Assembly: GCA_945906935.1 (NCBI GenBank)
Contig: CAMDSO010000032.1
Coordinates: 1 to 36,379, forward strand
From: Bordetella parapertussis
GTDB lineage: Bacteria; Pseudomonadota; Gammaproteobacteria; Burkholderiales; SG8-41
DNA length: 36,379 bases
Reading direction: 5' to 3'
Positions 15,412 to 24,274 of this stretch are shown one piece after another (positions within the stretch are counted from its first letter, which is position 1; each line of letters opens with the position of its first letter). Below the pieces are notes generated by a model. That model made no database searches. It saw nothing but the letters and a program-made list of their open reading frames with translations, and was not told the origin of the DNA. The position numbers and the translations under genes are program-made.

Positions 15412-16617
15412 ATGCTTTTCATCGCCCACCTTGATATGGATGCATTTTATGCGTCGGTAGAATTGCTGCGCCATCCGGACTTGCGCGGTAAACCGTTGGT
15501 GATCGGCGGGCGGCGGCGGACCAGCGATACGCCAGCTGAGATGGAGCTGCGTACGCTGCGCAATTACACCGGGCGCGGTGTGGTCACTACCTCGACCTAC
15601 GAGGCGCGTGCGCTTGGCGTGTTCTCCGGCATGGGTTTGATGAAGTCGGCGAAACTCGCACCCGATGCCTTGCTGCTGCCGGCTGACTTCGATGAATACC
15701 GGCATTACTCACGGTTGTTTAAAGCGGCGGTGCGCGCGGTGGCGCCCGAGATCGAAGATCGCGGCATCGACGAAATCTATATCGATCTCACCGCGCTGGT
15801 GATGGCGGAGGCGCCCGGTGCGGCGCTCGATCCGTGGCAGCGCGCCCGCGAGGTGGCGGCGCGTATCCAGCAGGCGGTGTTCGAGGCGACCGGGTTGTCG
15901 TGTTCGATCGGTGTGACGCCCAACAAGTTACTGTCGAAAATCGCCTCCGATCTCGATAAGCCGGCGGGGTTGACGATCTTGCGCGAGGCCGATGTGGTGA
16001 CGCGCCTGTGGCCGCTGCCGGTGCGCAAGATCAACGGCATCGGGCCGAAGGCGGGCGGCAAACTCGCAAGCCTCGCTATCCGTAGCATCGGCGAACTGGC
16101 GGCGGCGCCACCATCGCTACTCGTGCAGCAGTTTGGTAATAGCGTTGGCCACTGGTTACATGAAGCGGCGCATGGACGCGACGAGCGCCGTGTGGTGACC
16201 CATCGCGAAGTCAAATCGGTCAGCCGCGAGACGACCTTCGAAACCGATCTGCACGCGGTGCGTGACCGCGCGCGCCTGTCGGAAATTTTTACTATGCTGT
16301 GCGAGCGTGTGGCGGCAGATTTACAACGCAAGGGGCTGGTCGGCCGCACCATCGGCCTGAAGCTGCGCTACGATAATTTTTCCACGCTGACGCGTGATTG
16401 CAGTTTGAGCGAACCCACCGCAGATGCACAGGTGATCCGGCGCGCCGCCGGCAGTTGTCTTAAACGGGTGCCGCTAGAGCGGCGTATTCGTTTGCTCGGC
16501 GTGCGTGTCGGTGCGTTGACGCCGCCGGGTGTTTTTGTTGCGGTCATCTCGCGTAGCGCCGGGCTTTTCGGCGAGATGGCGCCATCACTTCGTGCGGTGG
16601 TCGCGCGGAAACCATGA
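15412..16617 (+). CDS. dinB: DNA polymerase IV (Y-family translesion polymerase)
   Basis: A 401-residue Y-family polymerase of about normal DinB length. The palm carboxylates are in LDMDAFYASVE (Asp8, Asp10) and RGIDEIYID (Asp120, Glu121). SCSIGVTPNKLLSKIASDLDKP and KINGIGPKAGGKL (the helix-hairpin-helix thumb) follow, then the little-finger domain with VSRETTF and RLLGVRVGAL. DinB copies past some damaged bases at the cost of errors. The last residues (RSAGLFGEM) hold a weak GLF element that might serve as a clamp-binding motif. It is the only plus-strand gene between two minus-strand catabolic operons, and no SOS operator is seen, so LexA control is not evident. Confidence 0.95.
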   Translation: MLFIAHLDMDAFYASVELLRHPDLRGKPLVIGGRRRTSDTPAEMELRTLRNYTGRGVVTTSTYEARALGVFSGMGLMKSAKLAPDALLLPADFDEYRHYSRLFKAAVRAVAPEIEDRGIDEIYIDLTALVMAEAPGAALDPWQRAREVAARIQQAVFEATGLSCSIGVTPNKLLSKIASDLDKPAGLTILREADVVTRLWPLPVRKINGIGPKAGGKLASLAIRSIGELAAAPPSLLVQQFGNSVGHWLHEAAHGRDERRVVTHREVKSVSRETTFETDLHAVRDRARLSEIFTMLCERVAADLQRKGLVGRTIGLKLRYDNFSTLTRDCSLSEPTADAQVIRRAAGSCLKRVPLERRIRLLGVRVGALTPPGVFVAVISRSAGLFGEMAPSLRAVVARKP

Positions 16618-16697
16618 AATGAACTCCACGATCGCAAGTCCCGCAATGCGTTAGTGCGGTTTCGGGCCAGTGTCGTTCGCAGTGGCGCGGAGCGACG

Positions 16698-17714
16698 TTA
16701 TAACTTGGCGTAGCCGAGGGAAAGCATGATCAGTTTCATGTCTTCGTATTGGACGGCGAGCCATTTGCGTACCTCTTGTGTACCCATGAAGCGTGGTTCG
16801 AGGTCGCCGCTTTCGGCGAACTTTCGAAACTGTTCGTTGGCGGTGACGCGCTTGCAGACTTCTTCCCAGTAAGCAACCTGCGCAGCGCTCATACCCTTGG
16901 GGCCGATCAGTCCGCGCCACGATTCCCAAGTACCTTTGTAGCCGAGTTCTGTCCACGTCGGCACATTGGCGAACGCACCGGGGAGGCGTTTGGGCGCGCT
17001 TACGGCGAGTACGCGTAGCTTGCCGGACTCCACATACTGGGCGGTATTGCTGGCAGTAGCCATGCCGGCGACGACGTGGCCGCCGAGCATGGCGGTGATC
17101 AATGCGGAGGATTCGTTGAAGCTGACGGTTTTGACCTTGTTTACTTCGATGCCTGCGGAAAGCATGGCGAGTCCGAGCGCGGTGTGATGCGAGGCGCCCG
17201 CTGAACTGCCGAGACCGACCGCCACCGCGGCTGGATTCTTTTTTAATGCGTCCATGAATTCACGCGCCGTCTTGAACGGCGAATCGGCGGCTACGGTCAG
17301 TGCGTAATACGAACCGGTGACCAGCAGCGCGATCGGCGTGAAATCAGTCCATGTCACCGGCATGCGTCCGGCAATGTGGCTGGAGAGCAGGTTGGACGAC
17401 ATGACGCCGACGATCTGGGTGTTGCCGGCGTGCTGGTTGAGGTAGTTATAGGCGATGGCATGACCGCCGCCACCACGGTTGCTGATGGTGCTGGCAACCG
17501 GCAAAAGTTTTTGTTCGATCCAGACCTGCTGCATGCTGCGTGCCAGCAGGTCGACTGCGCCACCGGCCGGCACCGGCACGACGATTTCGACATTGCGTTG
17601 TGGTGTCCAGGTCTGTGCGTGCACCGCGCCAATGGCGGAGAGCAGAGAGATGCCGACAAGGGCGGCAATCTCAAGCAAGGTGCGGTATTGCATCAGGCAG
17701 CGCTGTGTCAACAT
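16698..17714 (-). CDS. Bug-family tripartite tricarboxylate transporter substrate-binding protein (3)
   Basis: The ATG at 17714 is preceded by GGGAGAAA and opens into a signal peptide ending SAIGAVHAQ (338 residues in total). The longer in-frame start at 17822 would overlap the upstream lipoprotein gene and add a non-signal-like leader. Bug features are NVEIVVPVPAGGAVDLLAR, SNRGGGGHAIAYNYL and LRVLAVSAPKRLPGAFANV. It is more diverged from the two other Bug proteins of the window than they are from each other by eye. It lies 58 bases after the lipoprotein gene and downstream of a tartrate/D-malate dehydrogenase gene, which hints at a hydroxy-dicarboxylate ligand. Confidence 0.9.
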   Translation of the reverse strand: MLTQRCLMQYRTLLEIAALVGISLLSAIGAVHAQTWTPQRNVEIVVPVPAGGAVDLLARSMQQVWIEQKLLPVASTISNRGGGGHAIAYNYLNQHAGNTQIVGVMSSNLLSSHIAGRMPVTWTDFTPIALLVTGSYYALTVAADSPFKTAREFMDALKKNPAAVAVGLGSSAGASHHTALGLAMLSAGIEVNKVKTVSFNESSALITAMLGGHVVAGMATASNTAQYVESGKLRVLAVSAPKRLPGAFANVPTWTELGYKGTWESWRGLIGPKGMSAAQVAYWEEVCKRVTANEQFRKFAESGDLEPRFMGTQEVRKWLAVQYEDMKLIMLSLGYAKL

Positions 17715-17772
17715 GTCGAATTTCTCCCAAGCTGGTTGTGTTGGTTGAAGATGAACTGCGATAGCGTAACGC

Positions 17773-18075
17773 TTATTGATTGTATTGTTGTACCAGCCGC
17801 TGACAGTCAGCCGACTGCGCATCCCTTTTGCATTCGTCGCGGATCAGGCTGCATTGCTTTTCAGCACGCTCACGCGCGGATTTTTCATACAGCTTCGCGA
17901 GATCCGGCGGCAGTGCGGTTTTGCTGCCGCGCAGGGCTTGTTGATAGGCGATGTCGGCGCATTTCGAAAACGCGCTCTCCACCGCTGGCCCGCAGGCGGC
18001 AAGCATCAGCGTGGACAGCGCGATCAGGCCGCCAGCGACGGTGCGCACTGCGCGCCGATTTAGAGTGCGTCGCAT
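17773..18075 (-). CDS. Small predicted lipoprotein of unknown function
   Basis: A 100-residue protein with a basic n-region, a hydrophobic core and the lipobox LAAC, giving lipidated Cys28. The mature part is short, helical and charged, with four further cysteines (KCADIAY, KQCSLIRDECK, ADCQRL), possibly paired as disulfides. I do not recognise a family. The gene overlaps the 3' end of the upstream dehydrogenase gene by 16 bases and precedes the Bug receptor by 58 bases, so it is in the same transcript. Whether it helps the uptake system or is an unrelated passenger is not visible. Confidence 0.75.
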   Translation of the reverse strand: MRRTLNRRAVRTVAGGLIALSTLMLAACGPAVESAFSKCADIAYQQALRGSKTALPPDLAKLYEKSARERAEKQCSLIRDECKRDAQSADCQRLVQQYNQ

Positions 18076-19112
18076 AGCGCGCTGGTGACGATCTCCGTGG
18101 TGGCCTCGCCGCCAAGATCAGGTGTGTGGATTTTTCTCGCGGTGACCGCTTCGATCGCAGCCATCAGGCGCACCGAGGCTTCTTGTTCACCGAGGTGTTC
18201 GAGCATCATCGCCGCCGTCCAGAAGGTTGCCACCGGATTGGCAATGCCCTTGCCGGTGATGTCGAAGGCCGAGCCGTGGATCGGTTCGAACATCGACGGA
18301 AACGTCCGCTCCGGATTGAGGTTGGCGGTCGGCGCAATGCCGAGGCTGCCCGACAACGCGGCGGCCAGATCGGAGAGCACGTCGGCGTGCAGATTGGTGG
18401 CAACCATGACGTCGATGCTCCATGGCTTTAAGACCATCAGTGTCGTCATTGCATCGACCAGAATACGCTGCGTTTCGACCTGCGGATAATCCTTTGCCAC
18501 TTCGTAGAAAATTTCATCCCACATCACCATGCCGTGGCGCTGGGCGTTTGACTTGGTGACCAGCGTCAGATGTTTGCGCGGGCGTTTGGCGGCGAGTTCG
18601 AAGGCAAACTTGTGGATGCGCTTGACGCCGTTGCGCGTGAACACCGAGGTTTCAGTGGCGAGTTCTTCCGGCAGGCCGCGGTGCACGCGGCCGCCGCTGC
18701 CCGAGTATTCGCCTTCGGAGTTTTCACGGATGACGACCCAGTCGATTCTTTCGCCGCCCGTCAGCGGGCTGGTGATGCCGGGTAGCACACGCGCCGGACG
18801 CACATTGGCGTATTGATCAAAGCCCTGACAGATCGGCAGCCGCAGGCCCCACAGCGAAATGTGATCGGGCACGTCGGGGGCGCCCACCGCGCCGAAAAAA
18901 ATCGCATCGAATGTTTTCAGGCGCGCGAGGCCGCCTTCGGGGATGTAATAGCCGTTCTTTTTGTAGTAGTCGCTGCTCCAGGGGAATTCTTCGACGTTCA
19001 GTTTGAAGCTGCCGTCGCGCTGGCCGAGCACTTTGAGAACCTGCAGGCCGGCGGCGATGACCTCGGTGCCGATACCGTCGCCGGGTATGGCGGCAATGTT
19101 GTATTCACGCAT
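18060..19112 (-). CDS. Tartrate / D-malate dehydrogenase (isocitrate/isopropylmalate dehydrogenase family)
   Basis: A 350-residue beta-decarboxylating dehydrogenase. Signatures are AAIPGDGIGTEV at the N-terminus, FDAIFFGAVGAPDVPDHISLWGLRL, the substrate arginine in DQYANVRPARV, RENSEGEYSG, NLHADVLSDLAAALSGSLG with the metal-binding Asp residues, and EPIHGSAFDITGKGIANP. The DHISLWG segment separates the tartrate/D-malate dehydrogenase group (TtuC, DmlA) from LeuB. The enzyme oxidises tartrate or D-malate with NAD. It leads a minus-strand run with a lipoprotein and a Bug receptor, a logical uptake-and-oxidation unit. Which of the two acids is preferred cannot be told. Confidence 0.92.
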   Translation of the reverse strand: MREYNIAAIPGDGIGTEVIAAGLQVLKVLGQRDGSFKLNVEEFPWSSDYYKKNGYYIPEGGLARLKTFDAIFFGAVGAPDVPDHISLWGLRLPICQGFDQYANVRPARVLPGITSPLTGGERIDWVVIRENSEGEYSGSGGRVHRGLPEELATETSVFTRNGVKRIHKFAFELAAKRPRKHLTLVTKSNAQRHGMVMWDEIFYEVAKDYPQVETQRILVDAMTTLMVLKPWSIDVMVATNLHADVLSDLAAALSGSLGIAPTANLNPERTFPSMFEPIHGSAFDITGKGIANPVATFWTAAMMLEHLGEQEASVRLMAAIEAVTARKIHTPDLGGEATTEIVTSALCDAL

Positions 19113-19142
19113 GCGAATTTCCCTTCACTGGACAATGAGCGA

Positions 19143-19171
19143 AGGGTAGCGAGCCGCCGGCATTTTGTCAT
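19143..19171 (-). promoter_or_regulatory. Promoter candidate of the tartrate/D-malate dehydrogenase operon
   Basis: On the minus strand ATGACA (19166-19171) and TACCCT (19143-19148) are 17 bases apart, about 30 bases before the ATG at 19112. The -35 box matches consensus in five of six positions; the -10 box is weak. Confidence 0.38.
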
Positions 19172-19201
19172 CCGGCGCGCGGTGCCGCGTGCCGCTACGG
19201 C

Positions 19202-19207
19202 TACAAT
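19202..19207 (+). promoter_or_regulatory. -10 box candidate of the tsaB operon
   Basis: GGCTACAATCGG contains TACAAT 27 bases before the GTG start of tsaB. A -35 match is not present at normal spacing. Confidence 0.38.
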
Positions 19208-19234
19208 CGGGTTTTATCAGGCCGCTGCATTGTC

Positions 19235-19915
19235 GTGAACCTACTCGCTCTCGAAACTTCCACTGAATTGTGTTCGGTGGCGCTGTGGCGCGATGGCCGC
19301 CTTGACGCGCTTGACGCGCTAGATGCCGGCGCGGGGTCGCGTAATTCGGCGGTGTTGCTGCCGATGGTCGACGCGTTGCTGGCGGCGCAGGGGGTGGCGC
19401 GCGGTGATCTTGACGGCATCGCTTTTGGCGCTGGTCCGGGTGCGTTTACTGGCTTGCGCGTGGCTTGTGGTGTGGCGCAGGGCATTGCCTTTGGTTGCGA
19501 CCTGCGGGTGGCGGCGGTGGCTACGCTCGAAGCGTTGGCCGAGGCGGCACAAGCGCCGCGCATCATCTGCTGCCTTGATGCACGCATGGGTGAGATTTAT
19601 CACGCCGCCTTTGAAAAAGACGGCGGGCGCTGGCGTGAGGTGAGTGCGCCAGGTTTGTACAAGCCGGCTGCTGCGCCGGCGTTGCCCGGTGACGGCTGGC
19701 GTGGTTGCGGCAGCGGTTTTGCCGTCTTTAGTGCGGCGCTGACGGCGGTGTATGGCGCGCAACTCGATAACGTGATTGAGGGCGTGGTGCCACATGCGCG
19801 GCACATTGCGACGCTGGCCGCAGCGGTGTTCGAGCGCGGCGAGGCGTTGGCTGCCGAACACGCCGCGCCGCTCTACGTGCGTAACAAGGTTGCGCTAAAG
19901 GTGGATGAGCGGTGA
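19235..19915 (+). CDS. tsaB: tRNA threonylcarbamoyladenosine biosynthesis protein TsaB
   Basis: A 226-residue TsaB starting at GTG. It has the ASKHA-fold features LLALETSTELCSVAL, the FGAGPGAFTGLRVACGVAQG segment (about 67-86) that dimerises with TsaD, and CLDARMGEIYHAAF. TsaB supports TsaC/TsaD/TsaE in making t6A37 on ANN-decoding tRNAs; it is essential in many bacteria. The stop overlaps the rimI start by 4 bases (GTGA), and the tsaB-rimI-udg order is common in betaproteobacteria. No alternative start fits better, because MNLLALETST is the usual N-terminus. Confidence 0.95.
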   Translation: MNLLALETSTELCSVALWRDGRLDALDALDAGAGSRNSAVLLPMVDALLAAQGVARGDLDGIAFGAGPGAFTGLRVACGVAQGIAFGCDLRVAAVATLEALAEAAQAPRIICCLDARMGEIYHAAFEKDGGRWREVSAPGLYKPAAAPALPGDGWRGCGSGFAVFSAALTAVYGAQLDNVIEGVVPHARHIATLAAAVFERGEALAAEHAAPLYVRNKVALKVDER

Positions 19916-20376
19916 GCGCACGACTGCAGCCGGCGCCACAATATCGGTCGATGTCGGCGTCTGATCTCGATGCGGTGATGGCGATTGAAAATGTCATCTA
20001 TACCCATCCCTGGACGCGCGGTAATTTTCGCGATTGTCTCGACGCCCACTACCATTGCCGGGTGTTGGCACTCGGTGCGGGTTTGACCGGTTATAGCGTG
20101 GTATCGACCGCGGCCGGTGAAGCCCATCTGCTCAACCTCAGTGTCGCTGCCGACTGGCAGGGCCATGGCTACGGTCGCAGTCTGCTTATGTATATGACCG
20201 GGATAGCGAGGGAGTACGGCGCACTGAAAATGTTTCTCGAAGTCAGGGCCTCCAACGTCGGTGCGCACCGGCTGTATGCCAGAGCCGGATTTTGTAAAAT
20301 TGGTCTGCGCCGCGGTTATTATCCGGACCAGGCTAAAGCCGAGGACGCGGTGGTGATGGAACTGGATCTGACATGA
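19912..20376 (+). CDS. rimI: Ribosomal-protein-alanine N-acetyltransferase RimI
   Basis: A 154-residue GNAT protein of the RimI group. Visible motifs are AIENVIYTHPWTRGNF near the N-terminus, AHLLNLSVAADWQGHGYGR with the acetyl-CoA-binding Q-x-x-G-x-G/A loop, FLEVRASNVGAHRLYARAGF and the final GLRRGYYPD. RimI acetylates the N-terminal alanine of ribosomal protein S18. It starts with GTG overlapping the tsaB stop and ends with ATGA overlapping the glycosylase start, which implies coupled translation. Confidence 0.94.
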   Translation: MSARLQPAPQYRSMSASDLDAVMAIENVIYTHPWTRGNFRDCLDAHYHCRVLALGAGLTGYSVVSTAAGEAHLLNLSVAADWQGHGYGRSLLMYMTGIAREYGALKMFLEVRASNVGAHRLYARAGFCKIGLRRGYYPDQAKAEDAVVMELDLT

Positions 20377-21185
20377 GTGCGACGCGCGAAGACATACTGC
20401 AGGAACTGGGCTTGTGGCCGCAGTGGCGGCGGCGTGATGCGCCGGTTGCCGACGCGTCTGCGCTGGTGTCCGATGACGCATCCGCATCTGCACCGGTGGG
20501 CGCGCTGCCAGCGGCGGGTGCCGAGCCCGCGCGTGCCGCCGCCAGAGTGACCATGACCACGCCGTCAGCCGCGCTGCCGCTTGATCAGCGCATTGCCGCG
20601 GTCGCCGCCATGGACTGGTCGCAACTCAAGGATAGCGTCGCTGCCTGCACCGCCTGCCCGCTGCACAACGCGCGCGATAAAACGGTCTTCGGCGTCGGCG
20701 ACGAGAACGCCGACTGGCTGTTTGTTGGCGAGGGGCCGGGAGCTGACGATGATCTCAACGGCGAACCGTTCGTCGGCCAGGCCGGCCGGCTGCTCGACAA
20801 CATGTTGGCGGCGATGAAGCTGCGGCGCGGCCAGAACGTGTATATCGCCAATGTCGTCAAATGCCGTCCGCCCAACAACCGCAACCCGGAGGCGGCCGAG
20901 GTGGCGCAGTGCGAACCTTATCTGCACCGCCAGATCGAGATGATCCGTCCGCGCCTGATCATTGCCCTGGGCCAGGTGGCGGCGGTGAATCTGCTCAAAC
21001 GCGAAGCTTCGATCAGTAGTTTGCGCGGCAAGATCCATGACTACCGCGGCATACCGATGATCGTCACTTATCACCCGGCTTATCTGTTGCGTACGCTGCC
21101 CGACAAGGCGCACGCGTGGCAAGACCTATGCTTTGCCATGGAAACCATGCAGGGCTTGCAATCGGCGCAGGCGGCACCCATCTAG
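20373..21185 (+). CDS. Uracil-DNA glycosylase, family 4-type with Fe-S cluster
   Basis: A 270-residue glycosylase. Residues 1-80 are an Ala-rich, poorly conserved extension found on betaproteobacterial members. The catalytic domain has four cluster cysteines (C92, C95, C164, C180), motif GEGPG (119-123) followed by [16 protein letters not shown], and the C-terminal HPAYLLR (234-240). The enzyme removes uracil from DNA at the start of base-excision repair. Its N-terminal part of the open frame ([18 protein letters not shown]) is also typical for this gene next to rimI. It overlaps rimI by 4 bases. Confidence 0.92.
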   Translation: MSATREDILQELGLWPQWRRRDAPVADASALVSDDASASAPVGALPAAGAEPARAAARVTMTTPSAALPLDQRIAAVAAMDWSQLKDSVAACTACPLHNARDKTVFGVGDENADWLFVGEGPGADDDLNGEPFVGQAGRLLDNMLAAMKLRRGQNVYIANVVKCRPPNNRNPEAAEVAQCEPYLHRQIEMIRPRLIIALGQVAAVNLLKREASISSLRGKIHDYRGIPMIVTYHPAYLLRTLPDKAHAWQDLCFAMETMQGLQSAQAAPI

Positions 21186-21217
21186 GGGCGGCGGTTCATC
21201 TTTATGAGGAGTTTTCG

Positions 21218-21871
21218 ATGCAACGAATATTCGTGACGGTGTTGTTGCTGACGGCCACGCTTGGGCTGGGCGGTTGCGGTTACAACAATATGCAGGCGGG
21301 TGACCAGCAGATCAAGGCGTCGTGGGCCGAGGTGGTCAACCAGTATCAGCGGCGCGCCGATCTGGTGCCGAATCTGGTCAATACGGTCAAAGGTTTTGCG
21401 CAACAGGAGAAAGACGTTCTCCTTGGCGTGACCGCGGCGCGTTCGCGCGTCGGCAGCATCCAGGCCACGCCGGAACTGGTGAACGATCCGGCGGCGTTGA
21501 AAAAGTTTTCCGCTGCACAGGGCGAGTTGTCATCGGCGTTGTCGCGCCTCTTGGTGATCAGCGAAAACTATCCGCAGCTCAAATCGGATGCCAATTTCCG
21601 CGAGCTGCAGGCACAGCTCGAAGGCACTGAAAACCGCATTACCGTGGCGCGCAACCGCTACATCAAGGCGGTGCAGGAATACAACACCGAGGTGGTGCAG
21701 TTTCCAGGCAATCTGACGGCGATGATGTTCGGTTTCAAGGAAAAAGCGCAGTTCACCGTCGAGAACGAAAAGGCAATCTCTGCCGCGCCCAAGGTTGATT
21801 TCGGCACGACGCCGCCGGCAGCGCCGGTTGGCAGTCCGCCGAATGAGTATTCGGTTCCGGCTGCAAAGTAA
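21218..21871 (+). CDS. LemA family lipoprotein
   Basis: The ATG at 21218 follows GAGGAG and opens a signal peptide with lipobox LGGC (lipidated Cys20), so the longer open frame from 21116, inside the glycosylase gene, is not the real start. The 217-residue product has the LemA helical-bundle signature SWAEVVNQYQRRADLVPNLV, NTVKGFAQQEKDVL and RNRYIKAVQEYN. LemA proteins are membrane-anchored and their biochemical role is unclear. The gene heads a run with two TPM-domain genes (gaps 15 bases and 1 base), a known LemA-TPM association. Confidence 0.93.
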   Translation: MQRIFVTVLLLTATLGLGGCGYNNMQAGDQQIKASWAEVVNQYQRRADLVPNLVNTVKGFAQQEKDVLLGVTAARSRVGSIQATPELVNDPAALKKFSAAQGELSSALSRLLVISENYPQLKSDANFRELQAQLEGTENRITVARNRYIKAVQEYNTEVVQFPGNLTAMMFGFKEKAQFTVENEKAISAAPKVDFGTTPPAAPVGSPPNEYSVPAAK

Positions 21872-21886
21872 ATCCCGGAAAATTCG

Positions 21887-22759
21887 ATGATAGCCGGACG
21901 TGCGATCGGCGGTAGTCTGTCGGGGCTGTTGCTGGCCGCCGCGCTGCTGGCCGCGCCGTCGCTGGCGACGGCCGATGTGGCGGTGCCGGCGCTCAGGGCG
22001 CGAGTCACCGATCTGACTGCCACACTCGACGTTGAACAAAAATCTACGCTTGAAAAAACGCTCGCTGCCTTTGAGGCGAAAAAGGGCGCGCAGATTGCCG
22101 TGTTAATGGTGCCCACCACCGAGCCTGAAACGGTCGAGCAGTATGCGGTGCGTGTCGAGGAGGTATGGAAGCTCGGACGCAAGGGGGTGGACGACGTTGT
22201 GCTGCTGGTGATCGCCAAGAACGACCGCAAGCTGCGCATCGAAGTCGGTTACGGTCTTGAGGGGGCGCTGACCGATGCGGTGGCCAAGCGCATCATTGCT
22301 GACGATATCGTGCCGCGTTTCAAGCAGGGGGATTTCTACGGCGGCGTGACGGCCGGCGTCGATCGCATCACGCGGGTGATCGACGGCGAGGCATTGCCGC
22401 CGCCGCGTGCCGCCTCGGCGTCGCAAAATTCATCGGGTGGCGACAATCTTTTTTTCATTGGTTTTATTCTGGTCTTCGTGGTGGGCGGTATTTTGCGCGC
22501 CATCTTTGGTCGCATGCTCGGTGCCGGCATCATCGGCGGCGTCATGGGCTTCATCGTCTGGAGTGTGATCGGATTGCTGCCGTGGGCACTGGTTGCTGGC
22601 GTTGTCGCCTTCATCTTTGGCTTGATGGGTGGTGGCGGTCAATCGAGCGGCGGTGGTTTTGGCGGTGGCGGTTACCGTGGTGGCGGTTACAGTGGCGGTG
22701 GTGGATTTAGCGGCGGTGGCGGCAGCTCGGGCGGCGGCGGCGCGTCGGGGAGCTGGTGA
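21887..22759 (+). CDS. TPM-domain membrane protein (YgcG type) with Gly-rich tail
   Basis: The 290-residue protein has a signal peptide (about 1-29, ending SLATADV), then a TPM domain (about 33-165) with GVDDVVLLVIAKNDRKLRIEVGYGLEGALTDAVA, then two or three hydrophobic segments (about 186-246) and a C-terminal tail of about 40 residues that is almost only Gly and Ser. TPM domains (TLP18.3/Psb32/MOLO-1) are linked to photosystem II repair in phototrophs and to poorly known envelope roles in other bacteria. The TPM domain should face the periplasm. It is cotranscribed with lemA upstream and a second TPM gene one base downstream. Confidence 0.92.
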   Translation: MIAGRAIGGSLSGLLLAAALLAAPSLATADVAVPALRARVTDLTATLDVEQKSTLEKTLAAFEAKKGAQIAVLMVPTTEPETVEQYAVRVEEVWKLGRKGVDDVVLLVIAKNDRKLRIEVGYGLEGALTDAVAKRIIADDIVPRFKQGDFYGGVTAGVDRITRVIDGEALPPPRAASASQNSSGGDNLFFIGFILVFVVGGILRAIFGRMLGAGIIGGVMGFIVWSVIGLLPWALVAGVVAFIFGLMGGGGQSSGGGFGGGGYRGGGYSGGGGFSGGGGSSGGGGASGSW

Positions 22760-22760
22760 G

Positions 22761-23258
22761 ATGAACGCGAAGCGCATGCTCAAACATTTATTGACCCCGC
22801 ACTGGTTCGTTAATCGCGCGTTTTCCAAAAACGTGTTGTCGGCGATCGAGGCGGCGATCGCGGCATCGGAAAAAACACATGCTGGCGAACTGCGTTTTGC
22901 TGTGGAAGGCGCGCTGCATCCGCGTGCACTGTGGCACAGGCAAACTGCGCGACAGCGTGCCGAAGCACTTTTCGCCTCGCTGCGCGTGTGGGATACCGCG
23001 CATAACAGCGGCGTGTTGATTTACGTGCAACTGGTCGACCGGCGGATCGAGATCGTCGCCGATCGCGGCATCACGGCGCGGGTGCCGCAGGCGCAATGGG
23101 ATGCGATCTGCCGGCGCATGGAGTCGGCGTTCCGTGCGCGACGCTTCGCGGACGGTGCGCAGGCGGCGATCGTCGAGATCACGCGCTTGCTGCAGCAACA
23201 TTTTCCGCCGCTCGCCAATAATCCCAACGAACTGCCGGATCAGCCGGTCGTCTTGTAG
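22761..23258 (+). CDS. Second TPM-domain protein, without signal peptide
   Basis: A 165-residue protein from ATG at 22761, one base after the stop of the previous TPM gene. The TPM-like core is about 27-150: EKTHAGELRFAVEG, DTAHNSGVLIYVQLVDRRIEIVADRGI and GAQAAIVEITRLLQQHFP. There is no signal peptide or obvious transmembrane helix, so a cytoplasmic or peripherally bound location is likely, opposite to the first TPM protein. The pairing of a membrane TPM and a soluble TPM protein behind LemA is a known gene order. Function unknown. Confidence 0.9.
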   Translation: MNAKRMLKHLLTPHWFVNRAFSKNVLSAIEAAIAASEKTHAGELRFAVEGALHPRALWHRQTARQRAEALFASLRVWDTAHNSGVLIYVQLVDRRIEIVADRGITARVPQAQWDAICRRMESAFRARRFADGAQAAIVEITRLLQQHFPPLANNPNELPDQPVVL

Positions 23259-23301
23259 GGCTAAAGACGTGGCGTAGTGTCTTACGTCGCCCCGTGACTG
23301 C

Positions 23302-23310
23302 TGGTAAAAT
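23302..23310 (+). promoter_or_regulatory. Extended -10 promoter candidate of the AAA+/vWA gene pair
   Basis: TGGTAAAAT lies about 97 bases before the ATG at 23407. It suggests the MoxR-type pair can be transcribed separately from the LemA/TPM genes, although the 148-base gap has no convincing terminator. Confidence 0.4.
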
Positions 23311-23406
23311 ATCACTCGTTGGCAGCCACATTTAATATGAGGCTTCCGAAAAACCCCGGGTTCCCCCTCGTTAATCTGTGCCCTTAGCGGCTGAAGTGGA
23401 ATGCTT

Positions 23407-24255
23407 ATGACAACTGCTGCCAAACGCGTGCGTGGTGTTGAGCACGATATCCTGCAATTGCCCGAGTCGAGCGACGTCTCGCCTTATTACGAGCCGCAGG
23501 CCAATGAAGTGGCGATCTTCGAGGCGGCTTATCGCAAGCGCCTACCGATCATGTTGAAGGGGCCGACCGGTTGCGGCAAAACGCGCTTTCTTGAATACAT
23601 GGCCTACCAGTTGAAGCGTCCGCTGGTGACCGTCTCCTGTCACGAAGACCTGACCAGTTCCGATTTGGTCGGGCGTTTTCTGATCGAGGGTGCGGAGACT
23701 GTCTGGCATGACGGTCCGCTGACCCGTTCGGTGAAGGCCGGTGCGATTTGTTATCTCGACGAAATCGTCGAGGCACGCACTGATTCGACGGTCGTCATCC
23801 ACGCGCTGACCGATCACCGCCGCAAGTTGTCGATCGAGAAGAAGGGCCAGGAGATCGATGCACATGAGGATTTTCTGCTGGTGATTTCCTACAACCCAGG
23901 CTATCAGACGGTGTTGAAGGACTTGAAGCCCTCGACCAAGCAGCGCTTTATTGCCATCAACTTTGATTTTCCTGGTGAAGAGACCGAGCGCAAGATCGTC
24001 GCCAATGAAGTGCCGGGCATTGCGCCCGATATGGTGATCAAGTTGGTCGCCGCCGGTCGCAAGGCGCGCCTGCTGAAAGATCACGGTCTCGAAGAGGCAA
24101 CCTCGACGCGGGCGCTGGTCTATGCCGCCAATATGATGAATGCCGGCCTCGATGCGGTGACCGCCTGCCAGGTGGCGATGGTCAATCCGCTCACCGACGA
24201 TATCGAACTCGCCGAGGCGATGCTCGAGATCGTCCGCGCGCATTTTCCCGCCTGA
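23407..24255 (+). CDS. CbbQ/NirQ/NorQ-type MoxR AAA+ ATPase
   Basis: ATG at 23407 is preferred to that at 23401 because GTGGA is 6 bases upstream. The 282-residue protein has Walker A GPTGCGKT (52-59), Walker [12 protein letters not shown] and the sensor segment [21 protein letters not shown], all typical of the CbbQ/NorQ subgroup of MoxR ATPases. These act with a vWA partner as chaperones or activases, for example remodelling inhibited RuBisCO (CbbQ/CbbO) or assembling nitric oxide reductase (NorQ/NorD). The vWA partner gene follows 19 bases later. No RuBisCO, nor or nir genes are in the window, so the client is unknown. Confidence 0.93.
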   Translation: MTTAAKRVRGVEHDILQLPESSDVSPYYEPQANEVAIFEAAYRKRLPIMLKGPTGCGKTRFLEYMAYQLKRPLVTVSCHEDLTSSDLVGRFLIEGAETVWHDGPLTRSVKAGAICYLDEIVEARTDSTVVIHALTDHRRKLSIEKKGQEIDAHEDFLLVISYNPGYQTVLKDLKPSTKQRFIAINFDFPGEETERKIVANEVPGIAPDMVIKLVAAGRKARLLKDHGLEEATSTRALVYAANMMNAGLDAVTACQVAMVNPLTDDIELAEAMLEIVRAHFPA

Positions 24256-24274
24256 TCGCGCGCGAACTTCCGGC

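Noticed and set aside
23259-23406. tRNA or small RNA gene in the gap before the AAA+ gene
   Set aside because: No cloverleaf or strong hairpin with terminator can be drawn; only a promoter-like box is seen.
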